The notes beneath the pieces are model-generated. The model ran no database searches, was not told where the DNA came from, and saw nothing but the letters and a program-made list of their open reading frames with translations. Of a stretch of DNA of 64,000 nucleotides, positions 8,406 to 17,593 are shown one piece after another. This DNA comes from Candidatus Megaera endosymbiont of Mesostigma viride (GTDB taxonomy: Bacteria > Pseudomonadota > Alphaproteobacteria > Rickettsiales > Rickettsiaceae). The position numbers were made by a program, and so were the translations under genes. Location: contig CP084576.1 in assembly GCA_020410825.1 (NCBI GenBank), positions 1 through 64,000 of the forward strand, in the 5' to 3' direction. The stretch's first letter is position 1. Each line of letters begins with the position of its first letter.

Positions 8406-9125
8406 ATGGATTATTCAACATCCTGTAAATACTCACTAAGATTAACAGAAAAACTTAAATCATTAGATATTCAAAATGTGCTAGATTTCGAGTTAATTAA
8501 TAAAGCTATTTACTTCGCTAGGAAATATCATGGTGACCAAAAAAGGAAATCAGGCGAGTTATATTACACCCACCCTTTAGAAGTAGCTTATATGATATCC
8601 GACTACAATTTAAAAACGGATGTAATAGTAGCTAGTATATTGCACGACACCGTTGAAGATACAGAAGTTAGTGTAGAGATGATACAAGGTACTTTTGGCA
8701 AAAGGATAGCAGAAATGGTTGATAGGCTTACCCGTGATAGACCAGATGGAACAAAGTTAACTGTAGAGGAGGTATTAAATAACTCTTATAAAGTAAAGGA
8801 GAGGGAAGTGTTGCTAATAAAACTATTTGATAGGTTACATAATATGCAGACTTTAGGATGTATATTGCCAGAAAAAGCAAAAAAAATAACAGAGGAAACG
8901 CTTAATTTTTTTATTATAACTGCTATGTATATGGGCTACAAAGACTTAGAAAAAGTAATTTATGAACTTTGCTGTAATAATTTATCTATTGATTCTTCTT
9001 TTGATAAGGATTTTCAATTCAGTGAATGTAAGTCTTATTTAGATTCCTTAGAAGTATCGCATAGTCACCAGACTGTTTCTCAAGTTTTTCAAAATGTAAT
9101 AAACCAAGTAAAAAACAGAAAGTAA
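8406..9125 (+). CDS. spoT: Hydrolase-only RelA/SpoT homologue (HD domain)
   Basis: Hydrolyses the alarmone (p)ppGpp. All Mn-dependent HD-hydrolase motifs are visible: H42 and R47 region, H56 in YYTHP, H80-D81 with E84-D85 in HDTVEDT, and D142-R143 with N146 in KLFDRLHNM. No synthetase, TGS or ACT domain follows; at 239 residues it is a small alarmone hydrolase. Rickettsiaceae typically carry several such short spoT-like genes. Its last 107 bp overlap the 3' end of the convergent proP-like gene. Confidence 0.85.
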   Translation: MDYSTSCKYSLRLTEKLKSLDIQNVLDFELINKAIYFARKYHGDQKRKSGELYYTHPLEVAYMISDYNLKTDVIVASILHDTVEDTEVSVEMIQGTFGKRIAEMVDRLTRDRPDGTKLTVEEVLNNSYKVKEREVLLIKLFDRLHNMQTLGCILPEKAKKITEETLNFFIITAMYMGYKDLEKVIYELCCNNLSIDSSFDKDFQFSECKSYLDSLEVSHSHQTVSQVFQNVINQVKNRK

Positions 9126-10344
9126 TAGGCAGGGAGATCAAAAGTATACCATACACATCAAAAAAGTTGGTTGCATAAACTAGCCCAAACGATGTTATGA
9201 TATAGAGCGTTATATGTGCAAGTGCTGTAATCATGCTAGCATAACGGAATCTTTTGAAAATTGGAAAGTGCATTAAAAATATAGCTTTTGCAGGTATTGT
9301 AGAATGTCCAAAAACAACCCCAATTATTTGAATAATTAAAATTATTGAAGGCGATTCTGCTTTTGTTAGTAAAAAAGGAACTAGACAGAGAAATGGAATA
9401 TAAATTATTAATTTCAATTTTAATAAAAATAAAGGATGTATTTTCTCTGTAAGGCGAATAAATATGAATAAACCAACTAAATTAAATATTGATACGAGGA
9501 AATTATGATTAATTAGTTCTGCGCTTGTATAATGAAACTGGTTTTTTAATATTGTGGTACAATAAACATAAGAAAAATAAAAACAAAATGGCCACCCACA
9601 GAAAATTAAGAAGTAAGCTAGAGAAGTTTTAAAAGATACTTTTTCTAAGTATGCCGCATTAGTTTGTAGTGCTGAGCCATTTTCAATCGTTCTTTCAAGC
9701 ATGTTACGTAACTTACGTGTTGCATCACTAAATTCCGGGGATTCACGTAATGTTACTCTTGCAGCAGAACCAATTAAGGCAATTGTTGCTCCGATCCAAA
9801 AAATAACTCTCCAGTTTATATCAAGAGATAGTACAACTTGTGCTACCATTAATGAGACAGACATTCCAACAACTCCGGCAAAACCTATATATCCCACTGC
9901 TTTGTACCTTAAAGGTGGATCTATCAACTCTGCAGTATAGAGTTCAGCGCCTATAGATTCTCCTATGGAAGACATTCCCTGTAAAGCTCTACAAATTGTA
10001 ATAACCCATGAAGCAGCTATTCCTATTTGAGCATACGTTGGCACATTTGCCATAATTATACACGATATTGCCATAACCATTGTTGTTATAATAACAGTAT
10101 GCTTTCTTCCCACTTTATCACCAATATATCCAAACAGTAATGCTCCTATCGGCTTTAGAGCAAAAGTCGAACAAAATGTGAAAGCAGATAAAAGAGAATT
10201 AGTAAACGGATCAAATTTTGGAAAAAATATTTCGTTTAGTACAACAGCCATATGGACAAATAACATAAGGTCAAAATATTCCAAAAACGTACCTATTTGT
10301 AAAAGAAATATAGCTCCTTTTTGTTCTTTATTTAATCTTCTCAT
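9019..10344 (-). CDS. proP: ProP-like MFS transporter (proline/betaine family)
   Basis: About twelve TM segments in 441 residues. The N terminus GTFLEYFDLMLFVHMAVVLNE and the loop GYIGDKVGRKHT are typical of the metabolite:H+ symporter family to which rickettsial ProP paralogues belong. It probably imports an osmolyte or host metabolite; the substrate cannot be read from sequence. The C-terminal tail is encoded opposite the end of the HD hydrolase gene, so the two genes are convergent and overlapping. Confidence 0.83.
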   Translation of the reverse strand: MRRLNKEQKGAIFLLQIGTFLEYFDLMLFVHMAVVLNEIFFPKFDPFTNSLLSAFTFCSTFALKPIGALLFGYIGDKVGRKHTVIITTMVMAISCIIMANVPTYAQIGIAASWVITICRALQGMSSIGESIGAELYTAELIDPPLRYKAVGYIGFAGVVGMSVSLMVAQVVLSLDINWRVIFWIGATIALIGSAARVTLRESPEFSDATRKLRNMLERTIENGSALQTNAAYLEKVSFKTSLAYFLIFCGWPFCFYFSYVYCTTILKNQFHYTSAELINHNFLVSIFNLVGLFIFIRLTEKIHPLFLLKLKLIIYIPFLCLVPFLLTKAESPSIILIIQIIGVVFGHSTIPAKAIFLMHFPIFKRFRYASMITALAHITLYIITSFGLVYATNFFDVYGILLISLPITFCFLLGLLHFEKLEKQSGDYAILLRNLNKTYIH

Positions 10345-10633
10345 ATAATAATCCCCAAGTTAATTATATATTAAAAAATGCAAGTAAACCCTGACGGTTC
10401 TTTGTAAGACCTCGTTGTTTTGTGAAGTGCGTTAAAACCTATATTATTTTATAAACATTTCCAAGTTAAACCAGCTATTAGAGCTATTTTTCAACTCTTT
10501 ATTGTACTAGTCATGATAAATTATTGGGATTACTTGTTATTTTAATTTAGAATGTTTTAACATAGGCGATAATTTCTAGTTAATCTGATTTTAGAAATTC
10601 TAGATAATTGAGCATATAGGATAGATTTAAGAT

Positions 10634-11016
10634 TCACTTACTGAATCTTAATACCTGATTACTCATGCCTTTAACATCCAAAGATATTACTTTTTTATCT
10701 AAACTATCTATTCGGCTTTGTTTCTTTGTAACAATTATATGCTCAAATTTTTCTTTCCTGTTTCTTGAAACATTAAGTTCTATTTGGCCTTTATTGGTTG
10801 TTAAATTCTTTTGATAACTACCTTTCCTATATCAGACCTATTATAGTGTTCGTAACCCTAAATGGCTTTGCATTTTTGCTTCTAAAGTACGCTCTAAAAT
10901 ACGTTTGCTCGGTTGTTTAAACCTTCTTTCCCAAGTACATCTGATAAATCTACATCACTTTTTATGAGAATATCTATTGCTGCATTTAGTTTTTCGGTTT
11001 GTATATTTTTAGCCAT
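10634..11016 (-). pseudogene. IS256-family transposase remnant (N-terminal part)
   Basis: Read on the minus strand from the ATG at 11016: MAKNIQTEKLNAAIDILIKS, then GKEGL. Across at least two frameshifts come a KRILERTLEAKMQSHLGYE-like stretch and then GSYQKNLTTNKGQIELNVSR, ending at a stop at 10634. This is the order of the IS256/Mutator transposase N terminus. The catalytic part is absent. The rest of the 10345-11185 gap shows nothing else. Confidence 0.7.
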
Positions 11017-11185
11017 TTATTTCTTCATAAATTATAATTTATAAGAATTTACACAATCATTTGGGCAGAGCCGAACGGCATAAGTTTTTTGTTATAAGTT
11101 TAGAGCATTAATCTGAGTTTTTGGGTGAATTAAGTTTTAAATAATTAGTGCTCCAACGCTAGAAGAAGCAACTTATTAATAATTT

Positions 11186-14100
11186 TTATTTATTAACATT
11201 TTCTAATTTTTCTAACAGGGATTTTTGTTTAAGCCTTTTAGCAAGAAGCTTAGGCTCAAATTTTTTAATATCATATTCTTGGGAAGCACAGGAAAAAATA
11301 TATCCTTTATCATTATCAACTTTTTGTATACATTGTCCGCATATACCTTTCATCATACATTGCATCGAGGCTAATATACCACAAACAAACTCACTATTTT
11401 TAAATAACTGTTGCTCATATCTTTTTATTTCTTCCAGCATTTTGTTTGTAACATAAGCTATAATGTAAGCATTTTTTGACATTTTTGCTTCGTTGATCTT
11501 GTTTATTAAATTGTTAATATTTTTATTACCATCGCTATTATTAGATAGTATAAACGTATAAGCCTCATCTGCTGCAGCCTTTATTTTCTCCATATAAAAA
11601 ATGTCATTTTGCTGGTTATAGACAGCAAAAAATGTTACTTTTGACCCCTGATTTTTGAGTTCCTGGGCAATTGGTAAGAGGGCCATATTTCTGATTCCTT
11701 CACCTATTAAAATAACATTTTGGGATGTTGGAATATAAGTTTTAGAACCAGTTGGTCCCATAAGTACGATTTCTTCTTCTGCCTTAAAATTACTGCATAA
11801 CCCCGTTGATTTACCTGTTTTTAATATAACAAAGTAAATTAATCCTTGGTTTTTATCTACTTTATAAGGGCTCAAGGCAAGTGGTTTGGTAAGTTTATCC
11901 AGTGTCTCTGCAAAATTTTGTAGCCTAAAAATCTGGCCTGGTTGATAGTTTTTAGCGGCTAGAGGGGATTTTACTGTTATATCTAACATGTTTAGGGCAA
12001 TTTCCTTTACAGAGTAAATTTTGGATTTTAATTGCTGATCTAAAACTTTGGCGAACCGTTGAAAAGAAAAATTTGTACTCGGATTAGATTTATTTAACTG
12101 TTTTGTTATTTCCTTATAGCCATTTTTAGCGCTAGCAAGAGCTTTAACAACACTTCCTGAGTATTTCTGATTGCAATCACCGAAGTGGCTAAATCTACGA
12201 TCATTGCTAGTAAATCCATTTATATCTAGGAATTCATTATCTTCTGTGCCAATTGCAACCAATACCGTTTTTGCATTTAAAGAAACAATATTTTTTTCCT
12301 GATCAAAAAATTCTATCTCCTTTACATAATCATATTGGTCTGCTTTAATTTCCATGGGAGATAAATTTAGCAGAAATTTTACGCCTATAGCTTTAGCATG
12401 TTCTATCTCTTCATGATTCCTTTTGTAGGCTGGAGACTCCTTGATGTCTTTTCTATAACAAATTGTTACTCCTCCAAGTTGCTGAATAATATCAAGTTTC
12501 TCTCCTGCAGATTTAGCTTTTTGAAATAATTTTGCATGATTAACAAATTCTTCTGCAATTATTTTTTCTTCTTCAGATAGTTTACCTGGGGTTACCAGTT
12601 TATCCTCATATGAAGTTAAGAATTTTTCTACTTGGGCTTGGTAGTAATGAATTGCTTCTACGGCACTATCAATAGCGGTTAGGCCGCAACCTATTATTAC
12701 TACTGGCATCCTAAGAAGTAAATTGCTATTGCTTTGCGCTAGATAGCTACCGCCTTGTTGCAAATTCATTAGAAAATCAGCAGCACTTTTTACTCCTTTA
12801 ATAAAGTAAGAAGCTGAATTTACATATTTTGGTTTTCCTGCTCCAAGGCATAATGCTATATGATCAAACCCAAAATCAAAAGCTTGCTTTGTAGTAATGT
12901 TACTGCCAAGCCTTACACCACCAAGTAGTTTAAAATTATCTATTCTTCTTTCTAAAATTAATCTGATCAAAGTGAGGTTATTTTTATCCCATCTATTGGT
13001 AATACCATATTCTGCAACCCCTCCAAAACCTTGAGGAGACCTTTGGGATAAAGGCATTTTTATTTGTTTGTAATCTTTTACCGGTTTTGTTAAATCAATT
13101 TCTAGATTCGTGATTTTTAAGCCGTCAATTGCAGTAACGTTATGCCCTTCGTTCAACAAATAATGAGAAAGAGCAAACCCTGCAGGCCCTAAACCTGTGA
13201 CCAAAACATTATAATTAGTAGGTTTTTTAGGCAAAGGGGATTCAATATTTAATGGATTCCATTTTGTTAGTAAAATATATATTTCGACTCCATAAGGAAG
13301 ATTTAAAACATTATCTAAAATCTTTGATTCGACAAGAGGAATATTAACAGAGTCCTGTTTTTGGAAAATACAGGACTTTATGCAATCATTACAAATTCTA
13401 TGCCCAGTTGCAGCCACGAGCGGGTTATCAATTAAAATGACGCTAAGTGCTCCAATATTAAATCCTGCTGCCATTAACTCATTCATTTCAGAAATTTTTT
13501 GATCTAATGGGCAGCCATCTGCTTGCTGGCTTTCTTGTTTTGCGTTTTTTATACCAAAACGGCAGGAATCTTTTTGTTGATGATGACAATATATACAATA
13601 TTTTGCGTTAGAAAGGGCATTCTCTAAATTAATCTCATTATCTCTATAATCAAAGCCAAGATAAATATCCTTAGCTAGCATTTGGATTCTATTTTCACGA
13701 ATTAGATTCTCCGGATCTGTGGGCCTTGGGATAGTAAATAAAGGTAGGCCACTATTATTTAATATCATATAAATGGCATAATCTGCTGCAATCTTTAACT
13801 CCGATTCAAATTTTTTAGGTGTGCTTAGCCACTTTATTACGTTTTCTGCAAAACTTTCCTGAGTGATTCTGCCAATTAATCCTGTTAATTTCTGTGATAT
13901 TTCTGAAAAATCTATTTCCTTATTATTATGGGTATAATAATTTTTAAACACCCGTTGGACAAATTTTCTCTTACATTCATAAATTATATTAAAATTCTTC
14001 TGACTCTGTTTGAGAGTAAGATTTTCTGTTTCTATAGAAAATAATTCAGCTGCGAAGTCATCGAGGTATGGGGCTAACTCTAGCAAAAATTTAGAGTATT

Positions 14101-14263
14101 CAGTAGAGGAACTAGGTAGAGCAGGGGAGTTTCTGTACTCAGTTAATTTTTTATGTAAAATTAGGTTTTTTTGCTCTAAATAAGAGAGAAAAATTTTGTC
14201 GATTTTTTTTAAACCTTTTAGAGAATTTAAATCGCTAAAATTTACTGCAAAATTCAATTTCAT
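11186..14263 (-). CDS. GltD-like NAD(P)H oxidoreductase fused to a PyrK-like reductase domain
   Basis: Large flavo-iron-sulfur protein of 1025 residues, often annotated in Rickettsiaceae as glutamate synthase beta subunit / 2-polyprenylphenol hydroxylase. An N-terminal alpha-helical region is followed by cysteine clusters (C223, C226, C234, C251; C291, C294, C298). The pyridine-nucleotide disulfide oxidoreductase fold begins at VTGLGPAGFAL (355-365). The C-terminal ferredoxin-reductase-like domain (from about 745) ends in C969-x5-C975-x2-C978-x13-C992, the [2Fe-2S] pattern of PyrK. No GltB partner is visible nearby, so glutamate synthesis is not supported. An electron-transfer role is safer. 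Confidence 0.78.
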   Translation of the reverse strand: MKLNFAVNFSDLNSLKGLKKIDKIFLSYLEQKNLILHKKLTEYRNSPALPSSSTEYSKFLLELAPYLDDFAAELFSIETENLTLKQSQKNFNIIYECKRKFVQRVFKNYYTHNNKEIDFSEISQKLTGLIGRITQESFAENVIKWLSTPKKFESELKIAADYAIYMILNNSGLPLFTIPRPTDPENLIRENRIQMLAKDIYLGFDYRDNEINLENALSNAKYCIYCHHQQKDSCRFGIKNAKQESQQADGCPLDQKISEMNELMAAGFNIGALSVILIDNPLVAATGHRICNDCIKSCIFQKQDSVNIPLVESKILDNVLNLPYGVEIYILLTKWNPLNIESPLPKKPTNYNVLVTGLGPAGFALSHYLLNEGHNVTAIDGLKITNLEIDLTKPVKDYKQIKMPLSQRSPQGFGGVAEYGITNRWDKNNLTLIRLILERRIDNFKLLGGVRLGSNITTKQAFDFGFDHIALCLGAGKPKYVNSASYFIKGVKSAADFLMNLQQGGSYLAQSNSNLLLRMPVVIIGCGLTAIDSAVEAIHYYQAQVEKFLTSYEDKLVTPGKLSEEEKIIAEEFVNHAKLFQKAKSAGEKLDIIQQLGGVTICYRKDIKESPAYKRNHEEIEHAKAIGVKFLLNLSPMEIKADQYDYVKEIEFFDQEKNIVSLNAKTVLVAIGTEDNEFLDINGFTSNDRRFSHFGDCNQKYSGSVVKALASAKNGYKEITKQLNKSNPSTNFSFQRFAKVLDQQLKSKIYSVKEIALNMLDITVKSPLAAKNYQPGQIFRLQNFAETLDKLTKPLALSPYKVDKNQGLIYFVILKTGKSTGLCSNFKAEEEIVLMGPTGSKTYIPTSQNVILIGEGIRNMALLPIAQELKNQGSKVTFFAVYNQQNDIFYMEKIKAAADEAYTFILSNNSDGNKNINNLINKINEAKMSKNAYIIAYVTNKMLEEIKRYEQQLFKNSEFVCGILASMQCMMKGICGQCIQKVDNDKGYIFSCASQEYDIKKFEPKLLAKRLKQKSLLEKLENVNK

Positions 14264-14561
14264 ATTAAGTATAGTATAACTTTTAGGATATGAATTAGCT
14301 AAACCGTTATCGTTTATTTATAGTTTATAATATTTTTGGTATACTTGATGTTTAGCGTGCTTTATCTAATTTGACCTAAAGGATAATACAGCAGGGTAAT
14401 TACAATCTATGGGCAAAGACTAGTTATCAGTTTAGCAAAACAGCTAGCTAGAGGAAGTAGAAAAACTAAACATATCATTTTAGCCTACCAAAATTTTAAA
14501 ACAAATGCATAACAGACAGCTATTTTTTACAACATCCAGGTAAACTGTAAGATAAACTAGG
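14264..14561. other. Intergenic region without recognised features
   Basis: About 300 bp between the minus-strand thioredoxin gene and the oxidoreductase gene. All frames are broken by stops and no RNA gene or clear hairpin was seen. It presumably holds the thioredoxin 3' end and decayed sequence. Confidence 0.4.
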
Positions 14562-14879
14562 CTATAGACTAGAATTTATCCATTCCTGAAGCGCATTTTT
14601 GGGCTGTACCCCAACCTTGGTGGCGATTTGTTTACCTTCTTTAAAGAGTAACATCGTCGGAATTCCTCTTACACCAAATTTAGATGGTGTTTCCGGGTTT
14701 TCATCGATATTCATCTTGACTATCTTTACCTTACCCTCCATCTCTTCCGATAATTGATCAAGAATAGGCGAAAGCATACGACATGGACCGCACCATTCTG
14801 CCCAGAAATCAATCAATACGGGTAATTTTGAATTGATTACTTCAGATTCAAATTCGTTATCTTTAATTTGTTTTGTCAT
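14562..14879 (-). CDS. trxA: Thioredoxin
   Basis: Cytosolic thiol-disulfide reductant. The active site is WCGPC, with VLIDFWAEWCGPCRM preceding it and the cis-proline in RGIPTMLLF. The chosen ATG at 14879 gives about 105 residues beginning MTKQIKDNEF, the normal thioredoxin length. An upstream ATG at 14903 would add eight residues and overlap the mlaC stop. It is downstream of mlaC on the same strand, 23 bp apart. Confidence 0.92.
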   Translation of the reverse strand: MTKQIKDNEFESEVINSKLPVLIDFWAEWCGPCRMLSPILDQLSEEMEGKVKIVKMNIDENPETPSKFGVRGIPTMLLFKEGKQIATKVGVQPKNALQEWINSSL

Positions 14880-14902
14880 AATAATTTGTACACTAGTTCT
14901 CA

Positions 14903-15517
14903 TTAATTGTTTTTTAACAATTTTTCTTTTAAATTGCTAATTAAAGCATCAATTCCATTATTAGAAATAACATTATCAAACTCAGTTTGCTGAGAGTTTA
15001 ATATGCTAACACCTTCGGTTATTATATCCCCTACTTTATAAGGGTTTTGTTTAGCATTTGTAAGTTTATGAACTAAGTAATCAACTGCTACCGGTGAGTC
15101 AGAGTCTTTTTTTAAAATCTCCATACTGACTAAAAATACATTATCATCAACTTTGTTTACTTTTTTAACAACTGCTTTTACGTCGCTGTAGTTTTTTGAA
15201 AGATCAGCATATGCTTGGACAATAAATTTCGAATAAACTTCTGTAAATTCCTTTATTTTTGCATCAGAAAGGCTTTTTTTATGCCGCCCTAAAGTATATT
15301 TAGCCATCCAGTCAAGGTGTAAATTAGCGCGTATTAACGTACTTGAACGTTTGACTTTCTCGTCTGCTGGTAAATTTGCGTCATTTACAATATTATATCC
15401 ATCAGTAATTAAGTTATTAACATAAACTTTTAGCTTTTCTGCCTCTTCATCAGCATATGCCAGCGGATTGCAAACTAAAATAGATATACATAGCAAAATT
15501 CTATTAATGACTTTCAT
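14903..15517 (-). CDS. mlaC: MlaC/Ttg2D-family periplasmic phospholipid-binding protein
   Basis: Periplasmic shuttle of the Mla retrograde phospholipid pathway, ferrying lipid between outer-membrane MlaA and the inner-membrane MlaFEDB complex. It has a type I signal peptide (hydrophobic core ILLCISILVC, cleavage after AYA near residue 22). The MlaC/toluene-tolerance fold follows (LGRHKKSLSDAKIKEFTEVYSKFI, VGDIITEGVSIL). At 204 residues it is full length. It lies 58 bp downstream of mlaA on the same strand, which supports the assignment. Confidence 0.87.
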   Translation of the reverse strand: MKVINRILLCISILVCNPLAYADEEAEKLKVYVNNLITDGYNIVNDANLPADEKVKRSSTLIRANLHLDWMAKYTLGRHKKSLSDAKIKEFTEVYSKFIVQAYADLSKNYSDVKAVVKKVNKVDDNVFLVSMEILKKDSDSPVAVDYLVHKLTNAKQNPYKVGDIITEGVSILNSQQTEFDNVISNNGIDALISNLKEKLLKNN

Positions 15518-15575
15518 AACTACACCTAAATTTATGTAAAACTATATTATCCCTTTAAATTTTTAATGTACATCT

Positions 15576-16373
15576 TTATTTAAAGGTCTGGCATTTATAC
15601 CCTGCAGGGTATATTATTTTGGCTTCTCTTTGATTAAAAATTGCTTCCCTAACTGCAATATATGGATCTGAAGAATTTTTCGAAACATAATCTGTAAGAG
15701 GCATAAGTTTATAACGCATATCTATAATTGATACACCGGTTACGGTAAGCATAAAATTCTTATCCAATGAATAAGTAAGAGGATTTAGCAAAAAATCTGA
15801 AATTAAAGGGTCTGATACATCTCTAGCATTAATTCCGCCATAGAAGGGCAGTACTATATATGGCCCGGGGCCTGTACCGTAATATGCTAAAGTGCTACCT
15901 AGAGTTTGTTGTGGAGGTTTTAGGCCAAATTTGCTTGCTATATCAAACATTCCGGCTATGCCAAAAGTTGAATTTATTGCAAACCGCCAAAAACTTTTAA
16001 GTATACCTTCAGGGTTACCTTGAAGGGTGTAGTTTACGGTAGATAAAGGTTCTGATATATTATCAACAAAACTTCCTACACGATTTTTTGTATAGTCATT
16101 TGTAAATCTACCATATATTTTAGCAACTGGTCTTAATAAAAACGTATCGACCACACTATTAAAAGCAAAAATTTTACGATTTAATTTTTCGTAAGGGTCG
16201 TAAACACTGCACTTACCGTTAAATTGATTGTAATTGTATTTATACTCGCTATCCTCACTTTCCTTGGCGAAGACTTCTCCTAGTGCAAAGTTCAGGATTA
16301 ATGCTGTTTGCAGAAAATATTTTATAAACCGCTTAGCTGTAATTGAACCAATACTCAATTTTATGAAACTCAT
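15576..16373 (-). CDS. mlaA: MlaA/VacJ-family outer-membrane lipid asymmetry protein
   Basis: Outer-membrane component removing misplaced phospholipid from the outer leaflet. The hallmark YDPYEKLNRKIFAFN is followed by LSTVNYTLQGNPEG and QTLGSTLAYYGTGPGPYIVLP, all MlaA family motifs. The ATG at 16373 is preferred over a TTG at 16421, because it puts a conventional N-terminal signal (KRFIKYFLQTALILNFALG) near the start. No lipobox cysteine is visible at the expected cleavage site (VFA-KE), unlike the E. coli lipoprotein. It is followed by mlaC on the same strand. Confidence 0.88.
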   Translation of the reverse strand: MSFIKLSIGSITAKRFIKYFLQTALILNFALGEVFAKESEDSEYKYNYNQFNGKCSVYDPYEKLNRKIFAFNSVVDTFLLRPVAKIYGRFTNDYTKNRVGSFVDNISEPLSTVNYTLQGNPEGILKSFWRFAINSTFGIAGMFDIASKFGLKPPQQTLGSTLAYYGTGPGPYIVLPFYGGINARDVSDPLISDFLLNPLTYSLDKNFMLTVTGVSIIDMRYKLMPLTDYVSKNSSDPYIAVREAIFNQREAKIIYPAGYKCQTFK

Positions 16374-16441
16374 ATAGCTTTTAATTTTAGTTTGGTGCGG
16401 ATTATAACAGTAGTTTTTCAATAATTATATTATTTTTTTAT

Positions 16442-17458
16442 TTAGTTTAGTTTTTTACCAACGAATATAACATAGCTATTTTTAATTAGTGGTTCTGAAT
16501 TTGGTTCATCGATGATAGTAAAACCACATTTTTTTAATAGTTTGGTAATATAATGCTCCTCATAAACAAACTCTAAATATTTATCTGAGAAGTCTTTCTT
16601 ATCACTTAATCTGCACGCAAAAGCAAAATACCCTCCAGAAGATAGAGAATTATAGAGTTGACCAAATAGATCGCTTAATTCTGAATTGTTGGAGAACCCG
16701 TCAAGGCTTAAGATAATGTCATATTTTTCGTCCTTGTGGTCTATTAAATAATTTTCAACAGGTAAGTTAATTATTTTATCATATACCTTATCACGTTTAG
16801 ATTGTTTTTGGAGTTTGATCATCTCGGCTGAACTTTCAATACCGGTAATAGAAAACCCTTCTTGCATTCTTTTTTCGATTTCTTCACCAACGAAACCTAT
16901 ATTACTGCCAATTTCAAGTATAGAATATTTTTCCGGTAATTTATCAATTGCGCCTATTAGTTTTATAATTAGTTCTCTTGGTAGGTTAAGATTTTTATTG
17001 AAAAATTTATCAACAATATCTTTAGTAATTATACCTCGATATACGGAGTATATTTCACTTGGAACTTTGGAAATATGGTCAATTTCTTTGATAAATTTTA
17101 ACAAACCGATTTTATCTTCGTTTTGTCCTTTTTCTAAATAAAAAATCGCTTTCTTATATTTTTTTTTCAAAAAATAGGCCCATCCGGTCCAGTAATTTAC
17201 AAAAGGATCATTTGGACGCAGAAATTTATCAACTAATATAAATCTGAATATAGCATCATTGTAATTTTGGTTGTTGAGGTGATATATACCAAGGTTTATA
17301 TTTGTTTCTGTGAAATTTTTTAGGTTATATCTTAACCTTGCTGCGTTCTCTCTAATTGCAAAAAATTGATCTTTTAGCAGATTGGGAATTCTAAGTACGA
17401 ACGCAAATCCTGATTTTATATAATCTACTAATTTAGAAAAAATACCCTGTGCCATCAT
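16442..17458 (-). CDS. TPR-containing class I SAM-dependent methyltransferase
   Basis: The N-terminal ~120 residues contain TPR-like helices (LGIYHLNNQNYNDAIFRFILVD, YFLKKKYKKAIFYLEKGQ). From about residue 185 a Rossmann methyltransferase follows: motif I ILEIGSNIGFVGEEI, acidic residue in ITGIES, and YDIILSLDGFSNN. The target is unknown; similar TPR-methyltransferase fusions are annotated in Rickettsia. The start is one of two adjacent Met codons. It lies upstream of mlaA on the same strand, with 68 bp between. Confidence 0.75.
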   Translation of the reverse strand: MMAQGIFSKLVDYIKSGFAFVLRIPNLLKDQFFAIRENAARLRYNLKNFTETNINLGIYHLNNQNYNDAIFRFILVDKFLRPNDPFVNYWTGWAYFLKKKYKKAIFYLEKGQNEDKIGLLKFIKEIDHISKVPSEIYSVYRGIITKDIVDKFFNKNLNLPRELIIKLIGAIDKLPEKYSILEIGSNIGFVGEEIEKRMQEGFSITGIESSAEMIKLQKQSKRDKVYDKIINLPVENYLIDHKDEKYDIILSLDGFSNNSELSDLFGQLYNSLSSGGYFAFACRLSDKKDFSDKYLEFVYEEHYITKLLKKCGFTIIDEPNSEPLIKNSYVIFVGKKLN

Positions 17459-17593
17459 AAATATTAAGTATTTTGATTATTGATCTTTGATTTGATTTTC
17501 AATTTATGTTCTCATATAATTCTGCACAGTTCAAACTAATAAAGCATATTGGGTGTTACTTATAAAATTAACAAAAAAATTAGTTACAAAATT

